NCBI GenBank assembly: GCA_963978545.1
Contig: OZ021732.1
Span: 62,162,714 to 62,226,713 of the forward strand
Reading direction: 5' to 3'
Source: Linyphia triangularis
Taxonomy: Eukaryota > Arthropoda > Arachnida > Araneae > Linyphiidae
DNA: 64,000 bases
A program made the translations under genes and the position numbers. Positions 1 through 10,280 of the stretch are shown here, piece after piece. Each line of letters opens with the position of its first letter. Positions within the stretch are counted from its first letter, which is position 1. The notes under the pieces were generated by a model. That model saw only the letters and a program-made list of their open reading frames with translations, made no database searches and was not told the origin of the DNA.

Positions 1-455
1 CACGCTTAGCTCTAGGAAAAGTTTATTTGTTATGCAAGCACAAGCTTGCTGAAAATTTATTGCTATGCAAGGACAGGCTCGCTTCACTCTCTAGAAGGTT
101 CATTGCAGTGCAAGTTCGCTTGACTCGCTAAAAATTAATTGCAACCTAAACCCTTAATATTAGAACCACCTCCCCATCAAGAACCAAAAAATGTGCCCGT
201 TAATACAATAACACAACCCCCTCACCCCTCTAAATTATTTTTACATATGTTTATGAAAAGCAAAAGTAGAAAGCCAAAACTACTTATGTTGAAAATGTCA
301 AGAGCTCTAGATCTATTAGAAGTCTGCTTGTAAAAATATTAATGAAAAAACAAATTAAAATTTTTAAATTCTGTGTTTCAAAAGTCTAATTAGAAATCCA
401 AACCTACTTAGATTGAAAATTTCAGAGGTGTACCTCCATTTGAAGTCGCTTTGTT

Positions 456-512
<57 letters not shown>

Positions 513-860
513 ATTTAATTTTTTTTTTTTTAATTTTTACATTCTGTTTGTCAAATGTACAATTTGAAGGTCCAAACTACTTATGTTGAAACTTTCTGAG
601 CTGTAGCCTTATTAGAAGTTGTTTTGTAATTTTTTTTATTAAAAAAAACTAATTAAATTTTAACATTCTGTTTTTAAAAAGTCTAATTAAAAAAAATGCC
701 AAAACTACGTATGTTTAAAATTTTAGAGTTGTACCTTTATATGAAGTCAGTTTGTCTAAAGATCAACTGAATCTTTGTTTTACTATTATAAGACTCATTT
801 GTATAAAAATAGCAATTCTTAGAGCAAAAATAGCAATACAGTAAAATTAAAATAAGAATG
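1..860. repeat. Degenerate tandem-repeat tract
   Basis: Two repeat types are visible. Bases 1-150 hold about three short units, each with a 'gcaag..gctcgct' core. From about 245 to 760, four degraded units recur at roughly 125-175 bp spacing. Each has a 'ccaaa(a)ctac(t)tatgttgaaa' core (near 274, 398, 573 and 699), followed by 'gagctgta..ttagaagt..tttgt'. The units are diverged and carry poly-T/poly-A interruptions. No coding potential is convincing; the 64-codon frame at 139-333 lies across the repeats. Confidence 0.6.
461..509. repeat. (AT)n microsatellite
   Basis: An uninterrupted run of about 24 AT dinucleotides sits inside the third tandem unit. Confidence 0.95.
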
Positions 861-1210
861 TTTCTAAATGTATGTGATTTTTTTTTTCCAAATTGGGTCA
901 AATTCTGCGTCAAAACGTCGATTTTACACTACATGCTATTCCATAAACTTATAAAAAAAGTATTAATTTTATTTTTTTAAATTAGAATTATTCCGGGATA
1001 TTGATTACATTTCTGTGATACATAATTTCAAATATAAAACGGACATTTAAAAGTTAATCACCAACAGCCAACAAGTAAATTATAAAAATATCCCTAAATT
1101 TAGCAGAAAATATTATCATTACGCGTGTCCGAGCAGAAATATTCTTTTCAAATGCTTAGTAAAAACATTTGATGGTTAGACACCTTTAACTTTTTACCAA
1201 TTCCTTTCTT
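860..1210 (+). repeat. Dispersed repeat, copy A
   Basis: This stretch resembles the reverse complement of 30400-30740. Shared anchors are 'caaattctgcgtcaaaacg' (here near 900) against 'caaattctgcctcaaaacg' on the other strand near 30680, and 'aacatttgatggtta' near 1167 against the matching string near 30420. Order and spacing are kept over about 300 bp, so both are copies of one interspersed family. I cannot assign the class. Confidence 0.6.
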
Positions 1211-1935
1211 CTTTATTTATTGCAAGAGGCATGGTAAAAATCCGGCGAAACACACTTAATCAAGGTACGTACAAAATGGCTATCCATGCAAACTAGAAAT
1301 CAAAAATTTTGAGGCTGCCCCCTAAATTCTACCTAACAATGACGCACATGATATCAGCACTCAACGATTTGAATTTTTTCCGGTGCAAGGCGCGTTTGAA
1401 CATGAATGCACATGCTTTAATGATGATTTCAGAGGGATAATCCACACATTGCATTCTGTTGGGGGGGAAAAAATCGAAAGTTTTGCAAATTCGTGTGAAA
1501 ACGGCCCTTGAGGTTGCAGTAATTTTGTCTCCACACAGATTTGGCGTGCGCGATTTGGTTTGGTGCTTTAGTGTGTGCGTTTAAGAGAAGATTTAATGCA
1601 AAATTTATGCAGAATTGCACTTGAATGTGGTTTTGTAGCCACTTTTGATGCACGCTGGAGTAATTGGTGCAGAATTCCCACCCCTGCAAGAGTCTTTTTG
1701 CTGCAAAATGTCCAAGACTGATACTTTTCACCATTTTAAACTCTTACTTTTTGTAAATCTCTAAGCTATTCATACCTGCAAATTTGTTTCTTTTTCTTTT
1801 ACTGAACTCTGTTTGAGAATAGGGCCAAATACACCAAACTATTCATCTGAAAGAAGATACCGTAAGTGATTTTCAAAATTGAACTATTCAAATTGGTAGA
1901 TCTGCATTTCTTCTCTTTAGTTATATGGAAAATCT
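1211..1935. other. No supported gene
   Basis: Bases 1400-1735 are somewhat richer in G and C than their surroundings and contain a 101-codon open frame on the minus strand. It shows no recognisable domain or splice context. I see nothing else to annotate here. Confidence 0.5.
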
Positions 1936-3500
1936 CTAGCTGGCCTGTTGAAACAGAAATATTTTAAAAGCATACATAGCCATATACCATACGTGATGAT
2001 TAGCACCCAGTGCTCTCCAATAAATTTTCTCAAGTGGATTACCCAAAACAACTGCCAACTCAAGAAAATCTTTATAATCAACTCTGATGATCAAAGATTT
2101 ATTTACAGATACAAGAAAAGCTATAGTTGAACCTTTAAACTTTTTAGCATCTTCTTTCAGTTTTAAACCTTGAAAGATGTTTGTCAATTCATTTCTAACA
2201 CTATCAAATCAGTTGAAGAGTGGAACCTCTAGGGCACACCATGGTTCAAATCACAACTTAAATGTCTGTCAATATTAATCCCATGACATGGAGATGGCCA
2301 GCAAACCACCAAAGTACATTCCCAATTTTTTTCTCTAAATTAATACATGCCCTTTATACACGCGACCAGTGTTTACACTTATAGTATCAAAATAATTGTT
2401 TTCCTTTACTTCCCATTGCTTAACTAGCATAAAAGCAGATTTGTCAGTCACTTCAGCACTTAACTTGGAACACCATGAAGTTTTTTAATACCATCTTTCA
2501 AAATGCAGATGGATATAATAATGAAGGAATAATGGGCAATCAGGTTTGTATTTACAGGGTTTTTGCCAAAATAAAATGTCACAAATCCATGACTTTTCAA
2601 GACTGAAGCAAATAATTTTCCATGATTCAAGAAATTGAATCACAAATAGTAATAATAATAATAACCTATATGAATTTTACTAACAATAATTACTACAAGT
2701 AAATCAATGTACCATAAAATGATTTTTATAAAGTTTTATTTTAAATTAAGTAAAAAAATCCTTGTTTCAGTAACTTCCAAATCAGAAGAAAAAGTGAAAA
2801 ATAATTTTCCATTCTTTGAAACTTAAAAAAGCTAATCAATCTTTAATAATAGAGAAATATTTGAAGAAAGAATAAGTCAATAACAATAAATTATATCACC
2901 AAAAATCAAATGTTTTGAGGTGAATAATGCAAAACAGTAGAAAAAAGAAAAAAAGAAAAAGAAAAAAAAATCAAAATGTAACCACAACCTTATGAAAACT
3001 GTTCATTTCAGTTATCATATTATGAATTTTTTCCCCCCTATGAGACCTTATTCGTGTGATGTCACAAATTTGAAGTTCAGAAATGCTTTCGTTGGCCCCA
3101 GTTTTTAACTGTGACCGGTGTTTAACATAGATGAAATTTTAATGAGCTGGATAGTGATTATGGCGTTTATGACAACACAGTTATGTGACTTTACTTAAAA
3201 TGTTTAGGAATCCATGAAATTCACTATATTTCTATGACCCATAGTCATTTTTTTGCTCAAAATCATCACTTTCAATCACTTTCCATGACAAAATTTACCT
3301 ATTGTCCAAATTCATGACTTTCCATGACACACATTCCATTCACATTTAATAACATTCCATAAGAGCGGGAACCCTGTATTTACCCATTGTTGAATTAGCA
3401 TATTATTTTCTAGCTTATTTTCATTTGCTAGATTTTGAATACTACCTCCTGAAATAGCAAGTGTTTGAGGATGATGTTCAAAGCTGCGACTACTGAAAAA
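1936..3500 (-). pseudogene. Decayed DNA-transposon protein, split by a MITE
   Basis: Read on the minus strand in several frames, this stretch keeps blocks in the same order as a protein family I recall as repeated across Hydra, arthropod and mollusc genomes. The blocks are a 'KYLIAHYS' plus 'DGIKKLHGVP' block (about 2470-2540), a 'NTGRVYKGH' then 'CINLEKKIGNVLWWFAGH' block (about 2290-2400, resembling the family's 'CVLLEQKLGRDLLW.ACRHH'), and 'RVDYKDFLELAVVLG' with 'MYAFKIFLFQ' (about 1940-2060). Stops and frameshifts separate the blocks. A hAT-type MITE (2556-3375) sits in the middle, and coding similarity seems to continue upstream to about 3500. It is a dead copy. The superfamily assignment is not secure and rests on memory of family motifs. 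Confidence 0.55.
2556..3375. mobile_element. hAT-type MITE with 8-bp target duplication
   Basis: The element runs from AGGGTTTTTGCC to GGGAACCCT and is flanked on both sides by GTATTTAC (2548-2555 and 3376-3383), a perfect 8-bp target-site duplication. Subterminal 'ccatgactttcc' strings recur in inverted orientation at both ends. At 820 bp it encodes nothing, so it is non-autonomous. An 8-bp duplication with (C)AGGG-type ends fits the hAT superfamily. It interrupts the transposase remnant, so it is the younger insertion. Confidence 0.8.
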
Positions 3501-4148
3501 AATCAAAGTGCTTCAGAATCAGTTATATTCTTACAATCTTGAGCACATGAGAAATGAATAGTTGTGCTGTAGAGGTACACATGGATTTTATCTTCTGAAA
3601 CTTACGACAAGGACGCCTATCTTTAAAGTCTAAAAAAGTCAGCACTATCCAATTTGGAAACGAGTTTTCTAAGTTACTCATTCAGGGCTGCCACTGACTG
3701 TAAGCTATGAAAATAGTTGCTTTAGTAGCTTCAGATGTTGAAAATAGTAGCCAAAACAGTAGCCTCACACATTGAAAATAGTAGCCAAAATAGTAGTCTC
3801 ACACATTGAAAATAGTAATCTCAGACGTTGAAAATAGTAGCCTCACTCTTCATAACTTTTAATCTCCCAAAAAACACTTTTGAAAAGTAGAACCACCAAC
3901 CTCAAAAACACAAAAAACTTTCTTGCAATAAAAAAATCATAAAAATGATGAACATTTTCAGCCACAAACACAGTGATATAAAAAATGGCCAACCTCTGAT
4001 TACAACTCTCGGTTGTGACTCGCTTAAGAATGTATGCTTACTTAGTTTATTTTTAAAATTTGGGGGATATCATAACTTTTTTTTAAACACTGGCGACTTC
4101 TCTTTTTTCAATTTGTCCGTTTCATCGTTTTTCTATTTATCACCTATG

Positions 4149-4560
4149 GTACACCTGGTACCAGGGATATTCATAATTCTTCAAACTGAGTTCCACGATA
4201 CCTTACATGCAATAATTATCCTTAAAATTGATAAACCGGAAGTGGTACCAATAGCATACCTGGTACTTTAAACATTCATAATTCATCAAAACAAAAGTCC
4301 AACATGCCATATTTATCTTGGAAATTGATAAACCGAAAGTGGTACTACCTATGCTATACCTGGTACCTTAAACATTCATAATTTTTCAAGACAAGCCCAA
4401 CGACACCCAACATGCCATATTTATCTTCAAAATTGATAAACCAGAAGTAGTACCACCTATTGTACACCTGGTACCATGAATATTCATAATTTTTGAAGTT
4501 GAGTTCAATGATATCTTACATGCCAAAATCTACTTGAAAATTGACAAATTGTTTGAATGC
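4149..4560. repeat. Four-unit tandem repeat, about 100-108 bp
   Basis: The string 'cctggtac' recurs near 4154, 4259, 4359 and 4467. Each time it is followed by 'attcataat', 'acatgc(c/a)a' and 'attgataaa(c)', and in the first three units by a 'gaagtggtac' string. Units differ by small indels. The 108-codon open frame at 3945-4271 only partly overlaps this array and has no family resemblance. Confidence 0.75.
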
Positions 4561-7250
4561 GGACGGCAGTAACCATCAAAATCGATCACGAACGAGTAAT
4601 AGAAACTTGTGTACGGCAACTCAACTCCCAAGAATCAATTCCGGCACCTTTAACATACATTCCACTGAAAATTTATTCTAATAAATTGTTACAAATAAAT
4701 ATTACAAGTTTTTTACAGCCTAAATATTGCGGTATAAATTATTCTTATTATACCAAGCATTATTTTGGTTCACATAATAACCCATTGATATTTGACAAAA
4801 TTTGAAATATTTTTTTTAATAACAATTTTAAAATTCACTATGAAATTAGAGTTTTGATGATATATGATTCTAAGATTTCATTTTCCAACGGAAAGTAAAC
4901 AAAATGAACACATTTTTAAAAACGAATGACATTTTTGCAAATTCCATTAGCCAATCGCAATGCATGGTTTATTTAGTCTTCTGTAATGAATTGATTGTGA
5001 CGTCAGCTCGCATAACCTCTACATTTATACTTTGTATTCAGCCCATAGTATCTTGCAACCAAATGTGATTGTTTTCATTTTTCAATGGAGATTTCCCGAA
5101 ATTAAAATGTTTTTGAAAGTTAACTCTCTCTAAATTGTCATACAGTTCAAATAACACATGCAACTTGAAGAATAAATATTTCTCTTTAATTCTGTCTCTT
5201 CAAAAATTAAATTATTTCAATTTTAAAGATATTATAAGCCATTTAGTTATAGTCCAATTCGTTCTGTCTATACTTTAACATTACGTTAATTCTCACTTAA
5301 GCCTAACATGTCGGAAAAACTAACTTCGAAATGATAGCAAACCTGTTTGGCAACTTTTGGCATATATATCTGAACCTCAATTACAAGCTGATCGCCTTTA
5401 TCTGTCGCCAAATTAGGAAATGAAAAAAGTGGTTTTAAATTAATTAAAAATAGAAAGAATTATTTAATGAAGTTCAAACCAGCGTAGGATTTTAAGTTGA
5501 AACATTCCACATCCTATAATTCAATCCGTTTGAAGGTCTATAGCTTAGTTAGGGCTGGACGTTTGTCTAAATTTTTACATTAAAATCGGGCTAGAACTCG
5601 TTTTTTTATTTCGTTTTGGAAATTTCAATATTTTTTTTCTTCGTTGCCTTTTATCCTAGGTACTCAAAAATTTTTTCTTTGAAAGATATCACTGAGACGA
5701 ATCTATGGTATTTTTTGTATAATTATGTGAAGTTTCGTAAGCGCGCTAGAAAATAGTCAATTTCGGCTTTTTCGCTGGAAGTTGTGCAGAGAATAGATAC
5801 TTACTGTCGTTTCTGCCTTTTTAAGGTTGGCGTCGAAACGACCATTTCGTCTGATAAGATGGGAACAAAACGGTTGATTTGCATGAAACACGAAAACCCA
5901 GAAACACTCTTTTTTAGATTCAAAATAGTGTCTAAAACATTACATCCCATACGGTAATAGGCATGTGTCTTGGGGGAGGTGCTATCATATTTATATACTG
6001 CGATGGAAGTTGGCAACTCAACCTTACTCCCAGACAGCACTGAAGCAAAAAAAAGCGAAACTTCACGCAAAAGCGACAGTAAAATTCGATTGGCAAAACA
6101 AGATAACTTTTTTTTTAACTTCCTAAGTCAAACAACTTTTTTCAGAAAAACAAGTATCATGTTTAAACAATTATACTATATATTGGTAATGACAATCGAA
6201 TTTCATTAAAGCCAGTTTTTAAATTTTTAACAGAATGGCTACAGGATTTGCAAAACAAAATTCCCTGACATTTCCCTGATTTCCAGAAAATTCCCTGATG
6301 TGCATCTCTATCGATGTTATCATTTAAAAAAAAAAAGTAATAATAATGGCCAATTTAAAAATATATGCATTTGACTATTTAGAATTACATTTACTTATCA
6401 ATGTATAATTGCAACAAAATATAAATTTAGGCTAAAAATCAAAGCAAGCATCTTTAGAGCATGAAAAAGAATGGAAAACACCGAGGGAAAAAAAAATACA
6501 AAATTCACATAAACCAATTTACAAACTACACCCATACTTGCTAACTTAAAGGAAAAGCAAAACTAGTACAATATTTTTCTAAAAAAAAACATTTTATTTT
6601 CTTTAATATATGTCTTAGGCTGTATCCTGTTCATAACATAAATTTTAAACAGTGTCCTAAATATTTATTAACTTGGGCATGCATGAGCATGAAACTTAAA
6701 TAATCTGCATTTTGCTACTCCCCAGTCACAAATTTCACTATGTACAAATATTTCATGAACAATTATATGTTTTAGATTTTGAAGTTGAGAAAAGATAAAT
6801 AACACATAATGCATGAAAGAAAGTCTTGAAATTAACAGCTTCTTATAAAAATTAATTATTCATAGATATACAGAAATAAAATTTTGTACAATAAAAATAC
6901 TATCTTAAGCCACAAAAGTATATATTAAATGAGGCAAAAAATCATTTTCATAAAACATGACAAGAACAGCATATATATATATATATATATATTTTGAAGT
7001 GGGAGGAGGATACTTTAATTCTTTGTTTGATTTATATTTAAACATATAAATCAGAAACACAAATCACTTTCAGTTAATTACATTAAATAAAATTTCAAAA
7101 TTAAAGTACAAAAAAAAAATCAAGTATAAGATCTAGCCCATTTTGCTTATGAATGCCTATAGATTTGTTGCACATCTATAACACAGTGCTGTAAAGGGTT
7201 AATAAAAACGAAAATATAGGATGGAATCAATTTGAAATATGAAGAAATTT
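4561..7250. other. AT-rich filler inside the hAT-bounded region
   Basis: No gene is supported. A relatively GC-rich patch lies at 5740-6070, with short open frames on both strands (89 codons minus, 79 plus) and no recognised domain. A short AT run is at about 6971-6993. Strings like 'aaattccctgacatttccctga' near 6262 look like hAT subterminal repeats. Confidence 0.4.
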
Positions 7251-7600
7251 AGGGTTCCAATATATTCTATTGACAAAAAACACAAGACAAGAAGAAAAAT
7301 AATCATGTCTGTAAAGGATGCAGTCAGATTTAAGTTGGAGGATTCCTTTAAACAATAAATCTCCTGGCGGTCGTGCTTCTAAATAATAGGATTACTAAAA
7401 ATCTAACAGAAATAATACGTAAATAATTAGGGTTCTAATATGTTCTGTTGACAAAAAACGCAAGGCAAGAAGAAAAAATTCATGTCTGTAAAGGATGCAG
7501 ACAGATTGAAGTTTGAAGATTTTTTTAACAATAAAACGCCGGCGGACGCGAAGTTATAGGATAACCAAAAATCTAACAGAAATAATGTGTAAATAATTGT
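7251..7600. repeat. Direct duplication, 178-bp period
   Basis: 'agggttccaatatattct' at 7251 and 'agggttctaatatgttct' at 7429 begin two diverged copies. Both contain 'ttgacaaaaaacrcaag', 'catgtctgtaaaggatgca' and 'aatctaacagaaataat'. Many point differences show the duplication is old. Confidence 0.8.
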
Positions 7601-8341
7601 TCCAAGCATAACAATGATTTCAGAAAGTAAAAAAAAAAAAAAAAAAGCGAAACATGAACATGTTGTTGTGGGCCGAGGAGGAGGGATTGGCCGGTTTGGC
7701 TAACTGCTGAGAGTAGAAAAAGTTTGGAAACTACGTATACCCAAATCGGCCAACTATAAAAACTATATATATATCGTGTGACACGAGTCGGGATAGATGT
7801 CTGAACCCACACGAGGTACGTGAGAAGGGACTTTCTTCCGGCGTTCAAGGCAAATTCCATAAATTCATTTTTGTTTAGAGTAAATAAAGCGAAATAATTT
7901 GATATTTGAGAATATAATTGTGTATGCTGTTGCCTTGCATGGCGAAAGATAAAACATTGGAACCTAACAGGTAGGCAAAAATGAACGCGGTTACCATCAA
8001 AAACAATGATCTTGCGTGAGGTTACTATCGTGGGACTAACAAAGTGACCACTCTACCCGCGAATATGAACAACTATTTCAGTAGTGTTCACCTCTCCCGC
8101 CCCCCGTAAAAAATATCACAATTTTGACAAAATTGTTAGTACCTTAGTTCCGATTTTTTTTCGTCCTGCTATCGGACAGTATCCAATTTCTAAAAAAATA
8201 GTGGCCTGAGCCCCAAAATAGTTGAAGGTTTTGTTCAAAATAGTAGTTTTGGGCCCTTTTTTCATGAAAATAGTTGCAATAGTCGCTTGGCCACTAAAAT
8301 AGTAACTTTAGTAGCCTTTTTAGTCGCCTGTGGCAGCCCTG

Positions 8342-9114
8342 TTCATTGAATAACTAGCTGATGTTGAAGCGACTACCACTGTGGTTTTTATCTGTGATGT
8401 GTGTTGCCAGATACAATAAATAAACTGTTGCCAAACTAAACTTTATGTATTAAATAATAAAAGCTAAATAAAAATGTAAAAAATTTAGAAGAGTAATATA
8501 CTTTTGATAAATGAAAAGAATAGAAGGTGTCTTGATTTTTAGTACAATTCTTTTTCGAACCACCCTAATAATCATTAAGCGATACTGATTTGGCAGTATA
8601 TTTAATATGAACATGTACTCGATTATTTTATTTATTTTTTGGGGGGAGAGGTGGGGAGGAATTGCCATGTAATCTTAGATAGGTCAAATGTTGGTAAACA
8701 GCTTAATTTTTATTAACATAATGCTAACAATTGGTCCTTCTTAAATGCTCATTTCATATGCTTAAATTTCTACAAATCCAAAATAATTTGGTAAATTTTT
8801 TCCCCCTGGAAACAAGCCATGGCTAATTTGGATAAATTTTAACAAATTATTTATTTTGAAGGTTTGAATGTTTTTACCAATGCTTCTAGAAGTACATTTC
8901 AAACTGTTTTTGGAATGATCAGTAGTTCATTTCAATTTATTTCTTCTATATAATTAAAATTATTTAACTTTTGGAAAGGCAATGGTGATAAGGGCTTTTG
9001 AATTTTGACCCTGTAGGTGCAGAGAACATTAAATAACCGAGAGTACAAGGATTTTTTTATTTTTTATTTCATCAATAAAGTATTTTAATTTTTTTAAAAG
9101 AAAATTTTATAATC
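8342..9114. other. No supported feature
   Basis: AT-rich sequence with poly-T/poly-A runs. The only open frame (72 codons, minus, ending near 8450) has low complexity and no resemblance to a known family. Confidence 0.5.
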
Positions 9115-9920
9115 TAGGGGCGAGATTGGTGAAAAAGTGAAAAGATTGAAATCATATGCGAGCACAAAATTTGTACCATAACTTATACATAAATGATGTT
9201 TTAAGAGCAGGGACGAGATTGGTCAAAGCAAAAAAGACAATATCCAAAAATTTGCCAAAAAGAAAAGTTTATGGAAGAGACAATGTCTAAAAATTCAACA
9301 AAAAAAAGTATCTGGAAGGGATGATTTGCCGATTTTAAAGATACAATGAAATTTCTCACACTACATAATAATTACATTTCAAATATTTGGGAAGAAATCA
9401 ATAAGTGTCGCATAGTATTTTAAAAACATAGTACTCTTATTAGTTCCTAACTTTCAGTTATAAAAATCTCTGTAATTAAGAAAACAATTGAAATGTGCAA
9501 CTAAAATTTTTTTTCGAATTATATGTATTATAAAAAACCATTTAAACATGTTTATGTCAACGAATGATATTGTAGCGTTTTGGAGTAGATCATTTGTTTT
9601 GGTTGTCTGCGTGCATGTGCAGAACCCTAAAACACTGATGTGGTCACGGACTTTAATAAATAATCATAGAAGGGCAGTGCCACAAGCAACCAGCCACAAC
9701 CAAAGTATATTCCAGTCGCCAAGCACTTGTGAAGTAATCTGCGAGGAAAGGGGAGCGAACAGGGAAACTTTTTTGCCCAAACATGAGAAAAATTATACTT
9801 TTGAGGGGGAAACTGTGTATAAAAAAACACGGATCCCCGAAACAAGGACAAAAAGGAAAATTTTACATAAAAAGCAAAAAAGTGGACATCAGCCCAAAAG
9901 GAAAACAAATTTCATCCCTA
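9115..9920 (+). mobile_element. Dispersed repeat family, copy 1 (hAT-like ends)
   Basis: The sequence from CAGGGACGAGATTGG (9208) to ATTTCATCCCT (9919) is shared in order with 26356-27010. Shared strings include 'aacaaaaaa', 'gatacaat..aaatttctca', 'acatttcaaatatt', 'gtgaagtaatctgcgagga' and 'aaagcaaaaaag'. The ends are inverted (CAGGGA(C/T)GAGA). The 9115-9207 segment also occurs inverted at about 62900-63010. A 147-codon frame at 9488-9931 lies in this non-coding repeat and should not be called a gene. Confidence 0.65.
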
Positions 9921-10118
9921 AAAATCATTAAAAAAATAAAATCAAATAACACCTTTCTGTTTGAACTTATGTGGAAAATAAATACAATGCTTAAAATACC
10001 TTAAAACTTGATAGGTTAGAAAATTGTTTTAATGTCAAATTTTAACAAGGAATTCAAAATAGAGCATTGAATCCAGAAATGAGCGCAACAAATTTCCAAT
10101 AAATTTAACGACAAGCTT

Positions 10119-10280
10119 TTATATAAATCCACACATTCTGAGGAAGGGCACACAAAAACAGTCAGAGTATTCAAAGCTATCATCACCCACCTGGGGACGG
10201 CTTCCCATAGAGTATGCACGGACTGGACGAATGTAGGAATCGCAAGAGGAATCATCTGCATCAGCTAGTAACGATTTAAC
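10119..10280 (-). CDS. IRS1 (chico): IRS exon 12 (last exon seen)
   Basis: The acceptor TTGTTGCAG precedes codons reading [10 protein letters not shown]...[15 protein letters not shown], like the 'RAYS.GSRP' segments near IRS C-termini. Read through, it stops at 10119. A good donor (CAG|GTGGGT at 10190) directly after SRPQ means this could instead be an internal exon. A candidate 54-nt mini-intron ending TGCCCTTCCTCAG would also change the last residues. The C-terminus is therefore uncertain. Confidence 0.75.
   Translation of the reverse strand, partial: VKSLLADADDSSCDSYIRPVRAYSMGSRPQVGDDSFEYSDCFCVPFLRMCGFI

Larger units (their letters stand above)
3683..8341. mobile_element. Region bounded by hAT-like inverted ends
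   Basis: The left end CAGGGCTGCCACTGACTG at 3683 is matched by the reverse complement of the right end at 8341 (CAGGGCTGCCACAGGCGACT). Both continue inward with repeats of 'aaaatagt(a/t)gc..ttagtagc' (3715-3850 and 8205-8320). This is the form of hAT ends. The flanks (tactcatt and ttcattga) do not make a clean 8-bp duplication, although TCATT is shared. The 4.66-kb interior contains a four-unit tandem repeat (4149-4560) and a duplicated unit (7251-7600), and no transposase that I recognise. It may be one large defective element, or two elements of one family plus later insertions. Confidence 0.5.

Noticed and set aside
1429..1734. 101-codon minus-strand open frame
   Set aside because: No recognisable domain and no splice context; composition explains the open frame.
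9488..9931. 147-codon open frame
   Set aside because: It lies in a dispersed repeat; the second copy (26697-27011) shows the same DNA with a different, broken frame, so it is not a conserved protein.
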